Of a DNA stretch of 64,000 nucleotides, positions 52,555 to 62,566 are shown piece by piece. The notes below the pieces were generated by a model that was given only the letters and a program-made list of their open reading frames with translations, did not search any database and had not been told where the DNA came from. The translations under genes were made by a program, and so were the position numbers. Positions within the stretch are counted from its first letter, which is position 1; every line of letters starts with the position of its first letter. Location of the stretch: contig NZ_CADFEJ010000015.1 of assembly GCF_902833055.1 (NCBI RefSeq), positions 103,723 to 167,722 of the forward strand. The letters run 5' to 3'. This DNA comes from Burkholderia territorii. Its GTDB lineage: Bacteria > Pseudomonadota > Gammaproteobacteria > Burkholderiales > Burkholderiaceae.

Positions 52555-52932
52555 ATGATCCGCACCATTCTCGCCATCGACGACTCCGCGACGATGCGCG
52601 CGCTGCTGCACGCGACGCTCGCGCAGGCCGGCTACGACGTGACGGTGGCGCCGGACGGCGAAGCCGGCTTCGACCTGGCGGCCACCGTGCCGTACGACCT
52701 GGTGCTGACCGACCAGAACATGCCGCGCAAGAGCGGGCTGGAGGTGATCGCCGCGCTGCGCAAGCTGACGGCCTACGCAGACACGCCGATCCTCGTGCTG
52801 ACGACCGAAGGCAGCGATGCCTTCAAGGACGCCGCGCGCGACGCGGGCGCGACGGGCTGGATCGAGAAGCCGATCGACCCGGCCGTGCTGGTTGACCTGG
52901 TCGCGACGCTGTCCGAGCAGACCGCCTCCTGA
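52555..52932 (+). CDS. cheY1: Single-domain response regulator (CheY-like, first copy)
   Basis: A 125-aa receiver domain. D9/D10 form the acidic pocket, D53 (LTDQNMP) is the phosphorylation site, T83 (VLTTEG) and K105 (IEKP) complete the set. A GGAGG ribosome-binding site precedes the ATG at 52555. A second receiver gene lies later in the operon (60661). Two CheY proteins are common in Burkholderia. The later one resembles motor-binding CheY more closely, so this copy may act as a phosphate sink or alternative output; that is inference. Confidence 0.9.
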   Translation: MIRTILAIDDSATMRALLHATLAQAGYDVTVAPDGEAGFDLAATVPYDLVLTDQNMPRKSGLEVIAALRKLTAYADTPILVLTTEGSDAFKDAARDAGATGWIEKPIDPAVLVDLVATLSEQTAS

Positions 52933-52965
52933 CATGAACGCGACGTATCCAACCGGTGACCGGGC

Positions 52966-55203
52966 ATGACTCTCGACATCACGCAGTTCTACCAGACCTT
53001 TTTCGACGAAGCGGACGAGTTGCTCGCGCAGATGGAGCAACTGCTGCTGAACCTCGACGTCGGCTCGCCCGACCCCGAGGACCTGGCCGCGATCTTCCGC
53101 GCCGCGCATTCGATCAAGGGCGGCGCGGCGACCTTCGGTTTTTCCGCGCTGACCGAGACGACCCACATCCTGGAGTCGCTGCTCGACCGCGCGCGCAACC
53201 ATGAGCTGACGCTGACCAAGGAAATGGTCGATGCGTTCCTCGAGACCAAGGACGTGTTGTCCGACCAGCTGGCCGACTATCGCGCGAGCGCGGAACCGGA
53301 TGCGGCGGCTGCCGCGACGATCTGCGCGAAGCTCGAACGCCTGAAGGCAGAAAGCGGCGGCGTGGCCGCGGCGGCGGATGCCGCGCAGGCCGTGCCGTCA
53401 GCAACGGCCGTGCCGGCCGAGGCGGCCGCACCGGCGCCGGCGCCTGCCGCAGGCGATCGCGCGCCCGATCACGTGGTCGAACAGGCCGTCGCGGCCGCGC
53501 ATCCGGCAGAGGACGCCGGCGCGGGCGGCCCGCACCTGAAGATCACGCTCGCAGGCGTCGACGCGAAGGACCAGGCGCTGCTGACCGAAGAACTCGGCAA
53601 TCTCGGCCGGATCGTCGCCCGCGAGGAAGCGGGTGCCGACCTGACGCTGTGGCTCGAATCGGACGTGCCGTCCGACGACATCGTCGCCGTGTGCTGCTTC
53701 GTGATCGACGACAGCCAGATCCGGATCGCGCGCGGGACCGCGCCGGCCGCACCGGCGGCGCCCGCCGCCGCGACGGCCGCGCCCGAACCGGCCGCTGCGC
53801 CGGAGCCGGCCGCGCGCGTCGAGGTATTCGCACAAGCCGCCGGTGCCGCACCGGCCGCCGCCGCCGCACCGCAAGCGCCGGCGCAACCGGCGCCGCAAGC
53901 CGCCGCGCAACCGCACGCGGAACCTGCCGCGTCGGCTGCGCAGGCCGCCGCGCACCACGACGACAAGCGCCCGCGCCCGGCGGCTGCCGCATCGGGCGCC
54001 GAAGGCAGCTCGATCCGCGTCGGCGTCGAGAAGGTCGACCAACTGATCAACCTGGTCGGCGAGCTCGTGATCACGCAGGCGATGCTCGCGGAAACGGCGA
54101 GCGCGTTCGATCCGGCGCTGCACGACCGCCTGTTCAACGGGATGGCGCAGCTCGAGCGCAACGCGCGCGACCTGCAGGAAGCGGTGATGTCGATCCGCAT
54201 GATGCCGATGGACTACGTGTTCAGCCGCTTCCCGCGCCTCGTGCGCGACCTGGCCGGCAAGCTCGGCAAGCAGGTCGAGCTCGTCACGTTCGGTCAGGCG
54301 ACCGAGCTCGACAAGAGCCTCATCGAGCGGATCATCGACCCGCTCACGCATCTCGTGCGCAACAGCCTCGACCACGGGATCGAGACCGTCGACAAGCGCA
54401 TCGCCGCGGGCAAGGACGCGGTCGGCCAGCTCGTGCTGTCGGCCGCGCATCACGGCGGCAACATCGTGATCGAAGTCAGCGACGACGGCGGCGGCCTGAA
54501 CCGCGAACGGATTCTCGCGAAGGCCGCCAAGCAGGGCATGCAGATCCCCGACAACATCAGCGACGACGAAGTCTGGCAGCTGATCTTCGCGCCGGGCTTC
54601 TCGACGGCCGAGACGGTGACCGACGTGTCGGGCCGCGGCGTCGGGATGGACGTCGTGAAGCGCAACATCCAGTCGATGGGCGGCCACGTCGAGATCTCGT
54701 CGCAGGCCGGCCGCGGCACGACCACGCGGATCGTGCTGCCGCTCACGCTCGCGATCCTCGACGGGATGTCGGTGAAGGTCGGCACGGAGATCTTCATCCT
54801 GCCGCTGAACTTCGTGATGGAGTCGCTGCAACCGTCGAACGACGACATCTACACGGTCGGCAACGGCGAGCGCGTGGTGCGCGTGCGCGGCGAATACCTG
54901 CCGCTGGTCGCGCTGCACGAAGTGTTCTCGGTCGAGGACGCGCGCACCGACCCGACCCAGGGCATCGTCACGATCATGGAAACCGAGGGGCGCCGCTTCG
55001 CGATGCTGATCGACGAGCTCGTCGGCCAGCAGCAGGTGGTCGTGAAGAACCTCGAAACGAACTACCGCAAGGTGCACGGCATCTCGGCGGCGACCATCCT
55101 CGGCGACGGCAGCGTCGCACTGATCGTCGACGTCGCGGCGCTGAACCGTGAAACCCGTGCGACGCACGGCGCCCGAGCCGGCGCCGAGCTCGCGATCTTC
55201 TGA
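52966..55203 (+). CDS. cheA: Chemotaxis histidine kinase CheA
   Basis: A 745-aa kinase. The P1 domain carries H48 in FRAAHSIKGGAATFGF. A long Ala/Pro/Gln-rich linker (about 250-340) follows a P2-like region. P3 dimerisation starts near 346 (IRVGVEKVDQLINLVGELVI). The P4 ATP-binding domain has HLVRNSLDHGIE (N box), DDGGGLN, FAPGFSTAE and GRGVGMDVVK (G boxes). The P5 domain resembles CheW at the C-terminus (PLVALHEVF, LVGQQQVVVKNL). CheA phosphorylates CheY and CheB in response to receptor signals. It lies 33 bp after the first receiver gene. Confidence 0.97.
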   Translation: MTLDITQFYQTFFDEADELLAQMEQLLLNLDVGSPDPEDLAAIFRAAHSIKGGAATFGFSALTETTHILESLLDRARNHELTLTKEMVDAFLETKDVLSDQLADYRASAEPDAAAAATICAKLERLKAESGGVAAAADAAQAVPSATAVPAEAAAPAPAPAAGDRAPDHVVEQAVAAAHPAEDAGAGGPHLKITLAGVDAKDQALLTEELGNLGRIVAREEAGADLTLWLESDVPSDDIVAVCCFVIDDSQIRIARGTAPAAPAAPAAATAAPEPAAAPEPAARVEVFAQAAGAAPAAAAAPQAPAQPAPQAAAQPHAEPAASAAQAAAHHDDKRPRPAAAASGAEGSSIRVGVEKVDQLINLVGELVITQAMLAETASAFDPALHDRLFNGMAQLERNARDLQEAVMSIRMMPMDYVFSRFPRLVRDLAGKLGKQVELVTFGQATELDKSLIERIIDPLTHLVRNSLDHGIETVDKRIAAGKDAVGQLVLSAAHHGGNIVIEVSDDGGGLNRERILAKAAKQGMQIPDNISDDEVWQLIFAPGFSTAETVTDVSGRGVGMDVVKRNIQSMGGHVEISSQAGRGTTTRIVLPLTLAILDGMSVKVGTEIFILPLNFVMESLQPSNDDIYTVGNGERVVRVRGEYLPLVALHEVFSVEDARTDPTQGIVTIMETEGRRFAMLIDELVGQQQVVVKNLETNYRKVHGISAATILGDGSVALIVDVAALNRETRATHGARAGAELAIF

Positions 55204-55233
55204 CTCTCGCCATTCAACCGATTGGGGGCAAAC

Positions 55234-55767
55234 GTGTCTGCTGAAGTCCAAATGATCAATCCGGCCGCGGCGAACGCGGCAACCAGCCGCCGCGACGCGG
55301 AGCAGGGCGATGCGACGGGCCAGGAGTTCCTCGTCTTCACGCTCGGCGACGAGGAATACGGGATCGACATCCTGAAGGTGCAGGAAATCCGTGGCTACGA
55401 CAGCGTCACGCGCATCGCGAACGCGCCGGACTTCATCAAGGGCGTGATCAACCTGCGCGGGATCATCGTGCCGATAGTCGACATGCGGATCAAGTTCCAT
55501 CTGGGCCGCGTCGAGTACGACCACCAGACCGTCGTGATCATCCTGAACGTGTCGAACCGCGTGGTCGGGATGGTGGTCGACGGCGTGTCGGACGTGCTGA
55601 CGCTGCAGACCGACCAGATCATGCCGGCGCCGGAATTCGGCGCGACGCTGACCACCGAGTACCTGACGGGCCTCGGCACGGTCGACGGCCGGATGCTGAT
55701 CCTGATGGACATCGAGAAGCTGATGTCGAGCCGGGAAATGGCGCTGATCGAGACGCTCGGCGGGTAA
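55234..55767 (+). CDS. cheW: Chemotaxis coupling protein CheW
   Basis: A 177-aa protein with a GTG start preceded by GGGGG. The CheW fold is clear: [60 protein letters not shown] and [10 protein letters not shown]. It bridges the receptor tip and CheA. The N-terminal 30 residues are Ala-rich and probably flexible. It follows cheA by 30 bp and precedes the receptor gene, so receptor, coupler and kinase are co-expressed. Confidence 0.96.
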   Translation: MSAEVQMINPAAANAATSRRDAEQGDATGQEFLVFTLGDEEYGIDILKVQEIRGYDSVTRIANAPDFIKGVINLRGIIVPIVDMRIKFHLGRVEYDHQTVVIILNVSNRVVGMVVDGVSDVLTLQTDQIMPAPEFGATLTTEYLTGLGTVDGRMLILMDIEKLMSSREMALIETLGG

Positions 55768-55804
55768 GCGCGCCGCGCGCGCAGGAATTTCGGGAGAATC
55801 TGCA

Positions 55805-57772
55805 ATGTTGCATAACTGGTCGATCCGCACGACGCTCACGGCGGTCGGACTCATCCTCGTGGCGCTGGCCGCCGCCGTCGGCGGGCTCGGCCTTTACGCG
55901 CTCAATCACGCGAGCCGTTCGCTCGACGAGATCGCGCACGTCGACCTGCCGGCGATTCACACGCTCGACGACACGGCCGCGCACCTGCTGCGCGCCCGTG
56001 TCGCGCTCGACCGCTTCCGCACGCTGACCGAAGCCGGCAATTCGGCCGATGCGGCGAAGGTGCTCGACCGCGCGCAGGAGCTGTTCGCGAAGTCGAACCA
56101 GAACTGGCAGGCGTTCCAGGCGTTGCCGAAGCCCGGCGTCGAGCAGGCGCTCGTCGACGAGCTCACCGCGCGCTACACGACGATCGTGAAGGAAGGCGTC
56201 GAGCCCGAGTTTGCCGCGGCGCGCGCGGGCGACATGGCGGCGTACCACGCGATTGCCGACACGAAGATCAGCCCGATGTTCGTCGCGTTCGACCAGACGG
56301 CGGCGGGCGTGATCGCATCGCTGCAAAAGCGCGCGGAAGAACGCCAGACCGCGACGCAATCGCAGATCTCGCTGATGGTCGCGCTGATCGCGGCGGGCAT
56401 CGCGGTCGCGTTCGTCGTCGTGATCGCGATCCGCTTCGCGCTGCGCGGGTTGATCGTGAAGCCGCTCGAGGACGCGATCGCGCACTTCGAGCGCATCGCC
56501 GGCGGCGATCTCACGCAGCCGGTGAACGTGTTCAGCACCAACGAGATCGGCCGCCTGTTCGGCGGCATCAAGCGGATGCAGGACGCCGTGACGGCGATGG
56601 TGCAGGCCGTGCATCGCGGCACCGAGTCGATCGATGTCGGCGCGCGCGAGATTTCGACCGGCAACACCGACCTGTCGCAGCGCACCGAGGAACAGGCCGC
56701 GTCGCTGCAGGAAACCGCATCGAGCATGGAGCAGCTGACCGGCACCGTGCGGCAGAACGCGGAGAACGCGCGGCAGGCGAGCCAGCTCGCGGTGAACGCG
56801 TCGGACATCGCGATGCAGGGCGGCGAGGTCGTCGGCCAGGTCGTGTCGACGATGCAGGACATCGCGGCGAGCTCGGGCAAGGTCGTCGACATCATCGGCA
56901 CGATCGAAGGCATCGCGTTCCAGACCAACATCCTCGCGCTGAACGCGGCGGTCGAAGCCGCGCGCGCGGGCGAGCAGGGCCGCGGCTTCGCGGTGGTCGC
57001 GGGCGAAGTGCGCTCGCTGGCGCAGCGCAGCGCGAGCGCCGCGAAGGAAATCAAGCAACTGATCGGCGACTCGGCCGAGAAGGTCGAAAGCGGCTCGGCG
57101 CTCGTCGCGCGCGCCGGCTCGACGATGGACGAGATCGTGCAGGCCGTGCGCCGCGTGACCGACATCATGGGCGAGATCAGCGCCGCGTCGGACGAGCAGT
57201 CGACCGGCATCGAGCAGGTCAATCGCGCGGTCGGCCAGATGGATTCGGTCACGCAGCAGAACGCGGCGCTCGTCGAGCAGGCCGCGGCGGCGGCCGCATC
57301 GCTCGAGGAGCAGACGCGCCAGATGAAGGCGGTCGTGTCGGCGTGGCGCGTCGCGGGCGGCATCGCGCTCGCGCCGGCGCGCCCTGCCGCGCAATCGGCC
57401 GCGCACGCATCGGCGCCGGCGTTGCCGGCGGCGCACCGTCACGAAACCTCGCCGGCCGCGCTGCCGGCACCGCAGCCCGCCGCGCAGCCGGCCCGTCGCG
57501 CCGCGCCGACAGCGCATGCGCCGGCGCCGGCACCGGCACCGGCTGCCGGCCACGCCGGCCAGGACGCGAAGCGCGCGCCGGACGCCGCTGCCGCACGCGC
57601 ATCGAAGGAAGCGCCGGCCGCCGGCGGCTACGGCCCGCGTCTCGCGAAGACGGCCGCCGCACCGGCGCCGAAGCCTGCCGAGAAGCCCGCACTGGTGCGC
57701 CCCGCGCTGAACGGCGAGAAGCCGGCGATGGCGGCGGCCGGCACGTCCGACGACGACTGGGAGACTTTCTAA
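55805..57772 (+). CDS. Methyl-accepting chemotaxis protein with WETF tether
   Basis: A 655-aa receptor. The first transmembrane helix is at about 7-33, the periplasmic four-helix sensor domain at 34-185, the second helix at 188-212 and the HAMP domain at 213-265. The signalling domain (about 270-520) contains the conserved hairpin [20 protein letters not shown] and methylation-type Glu/Gln sites. A long Ala/Pro-rich linker (520-640) ends in DDDWETF, the pentapeptide-type site that docks CheR and CheB. The ligand is not evident. It is the only receptor gene in the operon and resembles the Tar/Tsr group in layout. Confidence 0.95.
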   Translation: MLHNWSIRTTLTAVGLILVALAAAVGGLGLYALNHASRSLDEIAHVDLPAIHTLDDTAAHLLRARVALDRFRTLTEAGNSADAAKVLDRAQELFAKSNQNWQAFQALPKPGVEQALVDELTARYTTIVKEGVEPEFAAARAGDMAAYHAIADTKISPMFVAFDQTAAGVIASLQKRAEERQTATQSQISLMVALIAAGIAVAFVVVIAIRFALRGLIVKPLEDAIAHFERIAGGDLTQPVNVFSTNEIGRLFGGIKRMQDAVTAMVQAVHRGTESIDVGAREISTGNTDLSQRTEEQAASLQETASSMEQLTGTVRQNAENARQASQLAVNASDIAMQGGEVVGQVVSTMQDIAASSGKVVDIIGTIEGIAFQTNILALNAAVEAARAGEQGRGFAVVAGEVRSLAQRSASAAKEIKQLIGDSAEKVESGSALVARAGSTMDEIVQAVRRVTDIMGEISAASDEQSTGIEQVNRAVGQMDSVTQQNAALVEQAAAAAASLEEQTRQMKAVVSAWRVAGGIALAPARPAAQSAAHASAPALPAAHRHETSPAALPAPQPAAQPARRAAPTAHAPAPAPAPAAGHAGQDAKRAPDAAAARASKEAPAAGGYGPRLAKTAAAPAPKPAEKPALVRPALNGEKPAMAAAGTSDDDWETF

Positions 57773-57775
57773 GCC

Positions 57776-58762
57776 ATGCCGTCCGCGCGCGCACCGTTTC
57801 GATCCGATGCACCCGACGCCTCGCCCCGCGCGGGCGAGCCCGGGCGCGACTTCGCGTTCACCGGCGCGGATTTCGCACGCATCCGCGCGCTGATTCATCG
57901 ACGCGCGGGCATTTCGCTGTCCGAGCACAAGCGCGACATGGCGTACAGCCGGCTTGCACGCCGGCTGCGCGCACGCGGCCTCGACACGTTCCGCGACTAC
58001 CTGGACCTGCTCGAGCAGGAGGACGATCCGCTCGAGTGGGAAGCGTTCACCAACGCGCTGACGACGAACCTGACCGCCTTTTTCCGCGAGTCGCACCATT
58101 TCCCGATCCTGGCCGACTTCGTGAAGGGGCGCCCGGCGCCCGTGTCGGTGTGGTGCTCGGCGGCGTCGACCGGCGAGGAGCCTTACTCGATCGCGATCAC
58201 GCTGATCGAGGCGCTCGGCGAATCGGCCGCGCGCGGCGCATCGATTCTCGCGACCGACCTCGACACGCAGGTGCTCGCGAAGGCCGAGGCCGGCATCTAC
58301 ACGTACGACCAGGTCAAGCATCTGAGCCCCGAGCGGCTCAAGCGCTTCTTCCTGAAAGGCACGGGCGCGCAGGCCGGCCGCGTGAAGGTGCGCCCGGAGC
58401 TGCGCGCGATGATCCGCTTCGAGCAGCTGAACCTGACCGATGCCGACTACGGGATCGCGAAGCCGTTCGATGCGATCTTCTGCCGCAACGTGATGATCTA
58501 TTTCGACAAGCCGACGCAGGGGCAGGTGCTGTCGCGCTTCGAGCCGCTCGTGAAGCCGGGCGGCCTGCTGTTCGCCGGGCATTCGGAGAATTTCACGTAC
58601 GTGTCGCAGGCGTTCCGGCTGCGCGGGCAGACGGTGTACGAGCTGGCGCACGATGCCGCGCCGGGCGTGCGCCCGCGTGGCGCCGCGCCGGCCGCGCCGG
58701 TGCCGCCGCGCGCCCATGCGCGTGCCGCGGGCGCCGCCCCCGCGTATGGAGAACGCGGATGA
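57776..58762 (+). CDS. cheR: Chemotaxis protein methyltransferase CheR
   Basis: A 328-aa enzyme. The N-terminal helical domain includes [20 protein letters not shown]. The AdoMet-binding domain has [19 protein letters not shown] near residue 125, [19 protein letters not shown], and [18 protein letters not shown] near 230. It methylates receptor glutamates; the receptor just upstream ends in the WETF docking tether, consistent with a CheR that binds it. It starts 3 bp after the receptor gene and its TGA overlaps the cheD start as ATGA. The last 45 residues are a low-complexity Ala/Arg tail. Confidence 0.96.
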   Translation: MPSARAPFRSDAPDASPRAGEPGRDFAFTGADFARIRALIHRRAGISLSEHKRDMAYSRLARRLRARGLDTFRDYLDLLEQEDDPLEWEAFTNALTTNLTAFFRESHHFPILADFVKGRPAPVSVWCSAASTGEEPYSIAITLIEALGESAARGASILATDLDTQVLAKAEAGIYTYDQVKHLSPERLKRFFLKGTGAQAGRVKVRPELRAMIRFEQLNLTDADYGIAKPFDAIFCRNVMIYFDKPTQGQVLSRFEPLVKPGGLLFAGHSENFTYVSQAFRLRGQTVYELAHDAAPGVRPRGAAPAAPVPPRAHARAAGAAPAYGERG

Positions 58763-59505
58763 GCGGCCTGCCGATCGCGACCAATCGCTACTTCGACAAC
58801 CACTTCGAACGCCCGGGCGTGAAGCTGCTGCCGAACGAGTTCTACACGACGGCCGAGGACATGGTGCTGATGACCGTGCTCGGCTCGTGCGTCGCCGCGT
58901 GCCTGCACGATCCGTTCGCGGGCATCGGCGGGATGAATCACTTCATGCTGCCCGACGACGGCGCCGATGCCGGCGCGGCCGCGTCGGAGGCGATGCGCTA
59001 CGGCGCGTACGCGATGGAAGTGCTCATCAACGAACTGATCAAGGCCGGCGGGCGCCGCGAGCGCTTCGAGGCGAAGGTGTTCGGCGGTGCGGCGGTGCTG
59101 GCGGGAATGACGACCATCAACATCGGCGACCGCAACGCGGATTTCGTGCGCCGCTATCTCGCGCTCGAACGCATCCGCATCACCGCGGAGGATTTGCAGG
59201 GCGTGCACCCGCGCAAGGTTGCGTTCATGCCGCGCACCGGCCGCGCGATGGTGAAGAAGCTGCGGTTGCAGGTGCCGGGCGTGACCGAGCGCGAAGCCGC
59301 GCTCGCGCGCGAGGCCGACCGCCTGCGCGCCGAGCGGCAGCGCGCGCACGTCGAGCTGTTCGCCGCGAAACGGCCGGCCGCGCCGCCGCCGGCCCGCCCG
59401 CGCATCGAGCTGTTCGGTGCGCGCGGCGGTGCGGGCGCGCAGACGACGAACACGAAGGCCGGCAGCCCGTATGCGGCCAACCTTTCGAGAAAGCAGGAGG
59501 CATGA
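58759..59505 (+). CDS. cheD: Chemoreceptor glutamine deamidase CheD
   Basis: A 248-aa protein. The catalytic pair is C44 ([12 protein letters not shown]) and H61 ([11 protein letters not shown]); [10 protein letters not shown] and [13 protein letters not shown] are further CheD marks. CheD deamidates receptor glutamines to glutamates, preparing methylation sites. The ATG overlaps the cheR stop and the TGA overlaps the cheB start, both as ATGA. The family is often near 160-200 residues; this one has an extra basic, Ala/Arg-rich C-terminal tail of about 60 residues. Confidence 0.95.
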   Translation: MSGLPIATNRYFDNHFERPGVKLLPNEFYTTAEDMVLMTVLGSCVAACLHDPFAGIGGMNHFMLPDDGADAGAAASEAMRYGAYAMEVLINELIKAGGRRERFEAKVFGGAAVLAGMTTINIGDRNADFVRRYLALERIRITAEDLQGVHPRKVAFMPRTGRAMVKKLRLQVPGVTEREAALAREADRLRAERQRAHVELFAAKRPAAPPPARPRIELFGARGGAGAQTTNTKAGSPYAANLSRKQEA

Positions 59506-60593
59506 CCGCAGTGCAGAAGATCAAAGTGTTGTGCGTCGACGATTCGGCGCTGATCCGCAGCCTGATGACGGAGATCATCAACAGCCAGCCCGACATGGAA
59601 GTGTGCGCGACCGCGCCCGATCCGCTCGTCGCGCGCGAACTCATCAAGCAGCACAACCCGGACGTCCTGACGCTGGACGTCGAAATGCCGCGCATGGACG
59701 GGCTCGACTTCCTCGAGAAGCTGATGCGCCTGCGCCCGATGCCGGTCGTGATGGTGTCGTCGCTGACCGAGCGCGGCTCCGAGATCACGCTGCGCGCGCT
59801 CGAACTCGGCGCGGTCGATTTCGTCACGAAGCCGCGCGTCGGGATTCGCGACGGCATGCTCGACTACGCGGAAAAGCTCGCGGACAAGATCCGCGCGGCC
59901 TCGCGCGCGCGCGTGCGCCAGGCGCCGCAACCGCAGGCAGCCGTGCGCGCGGCGAGCGGCCAGAGCGCCGCGCCGATGGTCAACAACCCGCTCGTCAGTA
60001 CCGAGAAGCTGATCATCATCGGCGCGTCCACGGGCGGCACCGAGGCGATCCGCGAGGTGCTGACGCCGCTGCCGCCGGACGCGCCGGCGGTGCTGATCGC
60101 GCAGCACATGCCGCCCGGCTTCACGAAATCCTTCGCGCAGCGGCTGAACGGCCTGTGCCGGATCGCGGTGAAGGAAGCCGAGCACGGCGAGCGCGTGCTG
60201 CCGGGCCATGCGTACATCGCGCCGGGCCATGCGCACCTGCTGCTCGCGCGCAGCGGCGCGAACTACATCGCGCAGCTGTCCGACGAGCCGCCGGTGAACC
60301 GCCACCGGCCGTCGGTCGACGTGCTGTTCCGCTCGGCGGCGCAGCACGCGGGCAAGAACGCGATCGGCGTGATCCTCACGGGGATGGGCCGCGACGGCGC
60401 GGCCGGGCTGCTCGACATGAAGCGCGCGGGCGCCCACACGTTCGCGCAGGACGAGGCGAGCTGCATCGTGTTCGGGATGCCGCGCGAGGCGATCGCGCTC
60501 GGCGGCGCGGACGAGGTCGCGCCGCTCTCCGAGATGAGCCGGCGCGTGATGGCGCGACTGGCGACGATGGGCGACCGCGTACAGCGCGTCTGA
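59502..60593 (+). CDS. cheB: Chemotaxis methylesterase CheB
   Basis: A 363-aa response regulator-enzyme. The receiver domain has the acidic pocket D13/D14 and the phosphorylation site D59 ([12 protein letters not shown]). After a flexible linker, the methylesterase domain holds the catalytic Ser in [10 protein letters not shown], His in [10 protein letters not shown] and Asp in [11 protein letters not shown]. CheA-phosphorylated CheB removes methyl groups from receptors, balancing CheR. GGAGG lies just upstream of the ATG, which overlaps the cheD stop by 4 bp. Confidence 0.97.
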   Translation: MTAVQKIKVLCVDDSALIRSLMTEIINSQPDMEVCATAPDPLVARELIKQHNPDVLTLDVEMPRMDGLDFLEKLMRLRPMPVVMVSSLTERGSEITLRALELGAVDFVTKPRVGIRDGMLDYAEKLADKIRAASRARVRQAPQPQAAVRAASGQSAAPMVNNPLVSTEKLIIIGASTGGTEAIREVLTPLPPDAPAVLIAQHMPPGFTKSFAQRLNGLCRIAVKEAEHGERVLPGHAYIAPGHAHLLLARSGANYIAQLSDEPPVNRHRPSVDVLFRSAAQHAGKNAIGVILTGMGRDGAAGLLDMKRAGAHTFAQDEASCIVFGMPREAIALGGADEVAPLSEMSRRVMARLATMGDRVQRV

Positions 60594-60660
60594 ATGAAAT
60601 GTCACGGGGCACGTGCGATGCTGCGGGCCCCGACGGTAACGAATCTGCAAAGGAACGACG

Positions 60661-61056
60661 ATGGACAAGAGCATGAAAATCCTGGTGGTGGACGACTTCC
60701 CGACGATGCGCCGGATCGTCCGCAACCTGCTCAAGGAACTGGGCTACACGAACGTCGACGAAGCCGAGGACGGCGCGGCCGGCCTCGCGCGCCTGCGCGG
60801 CGGCGGCTTCGACTTCGTGATTTCCGACTGGAACATGCCGAACCTCGATGGCCTCGCGATGCTGAAGGAAATTCGCGCGGACGCGACGCTCACGCACCTG
60901 CCGGTGCTGATGGTCACGGCCGAGTCGAAGAAGGAGAACATCATCGCGGCCGCGCAGGCAGGCGCGAGCGGCTACGTCGTGAAGCCGTTCACGGCCGCGA
61001 CGCTCGACGAGAAGCTGAACAAGATCATCGACAAGATGGCCAAGGCCGGGAGCTGA
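60661..61056 (+). CDS. cheY: Chemotaxis response regulator CheY
   Basis: A 131-aa receiver. D11/D12 bind Mg2+, D56 ([12 protein letters not shown]) is phosphorylated, T86 lies in [12 protein letters not shown] and K108 in VVKPFT. SDWNMP and [16 protein letters not shown] are typical of motor-binding CheY of enteric type. Phosphorylated CheY binds FliM and reverses rotation. It is directly upstream of cheZ (1-bp gap), supporting its role as the CheZ-controlled CheY of this pathway. Confidence 0.96.
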   Translation: MDKSMKILVVDDFPTMRRIVRNLLKELGYTNVDEAEDGAAGLARLRGGGFDFVISDWNMPNLDGLAMLKEIRADATLTHLPVLMVTAESKKENIIAAAQAGASGYVVKPFTAATLDEKLNKIIDKMAKAGS

Positions 61057-61057
61057 C

Positions 61058-61789
61058 GTGAACGAGCCGATCCATGCGGCGCTCGCCGGCGCGGCAATCA
61101 ACGCCGACGGCCATGCCGAAGGCGCCGATTACGCGAGCGACCGGATCCTCGCGCGCATCGGCCACGTCACGCGCACGCTGCGCGATTCGATGCGTGAGCT
61201 CGGGCTCGACAAGCACGTCGAGCGCGCGGCGGAAGCCGTGCCCGATGCGCGCGACCGGCTGCGCTACGTCGCGACGATGACCGAGCAGGCGGCCGAGCGC
61301 GTGCTGAACGCGATCGAGGTCGCCAAGCCGATGCAGGAGCGCATCCAGAACGAGGCCGAGGCGCTCGACGCGCGCTGGGCGCAATGGTATGCGGCGCCGA
61401 TCGAGCACGCGGAAGTGCGCGAGCTGATGGATGACACGCGCACGTTCCTGCGCACGCTGCCCGAGGCGGCGTCGGCGACCAGCGCGCAGCTGCTCGAGAT
61501 CATGCTCGCGCAGGATTTCCAGGACCTGACCGGGCAGGTGATCAAGAAGATCATGGACATGGTCTACCTGATCGAGCAGCAACTGCTCACCGTGCTCGTC
61601 GAGAACATCGCGCCCGAGCGGCGCGAGCAGTTCGCGGCGACCGCGGCCGCGCTCGCGGCCGAGCAGATCAGCGCGACCGGCAGCCCCGAGTCGCTGCTGA
61701 ACGGGCCGCAGATCGCGCCGGAAGGCAAGTCCGACGTCGTGCAGGACCAGGCGCAGGTCGACGACCTGCTCGCCAGTCTCGGCTTCTGA
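61058..61789 (+). CDS. cheZ: CheY-P phosphatase CheZ
   Basis: A 243-aa helical protein with a GTG start. The active-site helix holds LAQDFQDLTGQVIKKI near residues 148-163, including the Asp and Gln that position water on CheY. The C-terminal CheY-binding helix reads DQAQVDDLLASLGF, closely like enteric CheZ. A four-helix bundle is predicted between. CheZ removes phosphate from CheY to reset the motor. It is the last gene of the mot/che operon; no clear terminator was found in the following 250 bp. Confidence 0.96.
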   Translation: MNEPIHAALAGAAINADGHAEGADYASDRILARIGHVTRTLRDSMRELGLDKHVERAAEAVPDARDRLRYVATMTEQAAERVLNAIEVAKPMQERIQNEAEALDARWAQWYAAPIEHAEVRELMDDTRTFLRTLPEAASATSAQLLEIMLAQDFQDLTGQVIKKIMDMVYLIEQQLLTVLVENIAPERREQFAATAAALAAEQISATGSPESLLNGPQIAPEGKSDVVQDQAQVDDLLASLGF

Positions 61790-62046
61790 TCCCGCGCCAT
61801 CGCATCGACGTCGCTCCCGATCGCGGAGCGGCCCGGTGCGCATGGCTTTCCCCCATGCCCGGGTCGTGCCGCGCGGCATGCTGCGGTGCGTCACGCAACG
61901 CGGATTTGACACTGCGACACACTCCGCAGGCATACTACGCGTCAGCAGCAACGAAGCGTCATTCTTAAGACTTTGATTTGTTTGCCCGCGGCGTAGCGCC
62001 TGATGGCGACACCGCCGGCAACGAAGCCAGTCCCTTGGGGGGGAAC

Positions 62047-62550
62047 GTGAAGCTGAAACGCTTGGGCTGGGCCGCCGCGCACGCGACGGCCGCAATGGGT
62101 GTGCTGTGGGCCGTCCACGCACAGGCCGAACTGGGCGGCGCGCCGATGTCGCCGCCGGCGGACGATCGCGCCGCCACGGTGCGCGCGCTGCAGCGCGCGA
62201 TGCGCTCCGCCGACGGCGCGCAGGCGAACGCGGCCGCCTATACCGTGCGCGAGATCACGCTCGGGTCGGGCACCGTCATCCACGAATACACGAGCGCGGC
62301 GGGCACCGTGTTCGGCCTCGCGTGGCGCGGGCCGAGCATGCCGGACCTCGAGTCGCTGCTCGGCAGCTATTTCCCGCAGTACACCGCCGGCGTCCAGGTC
62401 GCGCATGCGGCGCGCGGCTGGCGTGCGCCCGTGTCCGTCGATACGAGCGGCCTCGTGATCCGCACGGGCGGCCACATGGGCGCCTTCGCGGGCCAGGCAT
62501 GGCTGCCGACGGCGCTGCCTGCCGGGCTGACCGGCAACGACATCCAGTGA
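62047..62550 (+). CDS. Exported DUF2844 protein
   Basis: A 167-aa protein starting at GTG, with GGGGGGGAAC upstream. Residues 1-28 form a signal peptide (KRLGWAAAHATAAMGVLWAV, cleaved after VHA). The mature part contains YTVREITLGSGTVIHEYTSA, GTVFGLAWRGPSMPDL and LGSYFPQYTAG, the DUF2844 pattern. The function is unknown. It is followed 16 bp later by a DUF3443 lipoprotein gene; the two families are regularly adjacent in Burkholderia, suggesting a joint envelope role. An open frame upstream to 61978 lacks a signal peptide at its start. Confidence 0.85.
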   Translation: MKLKRLGWAAAHATAAMGVLWAVHAQAELGGAPMSPPADDRAATVRALQRAMRSADGAQANAAAYTVREITLGSGTVIHEYTSAAGTVFGLAWRGPSMPDLESLLGSYFPQYTAGVQVAHAARGWRAPVSVDTSGLVIRTGGHMGAFAGQAWLPTALPAGLTGNDIQ

Positions 62551-62566
62551 CAGCGGGAGAGCGATC

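Noticed and set aside
53398..55854. Long minus-strand frame opposite cheA
   Set aside because: It is the complement of a well-supported cheA, with His/Asp/Arg-rich shadow composition.
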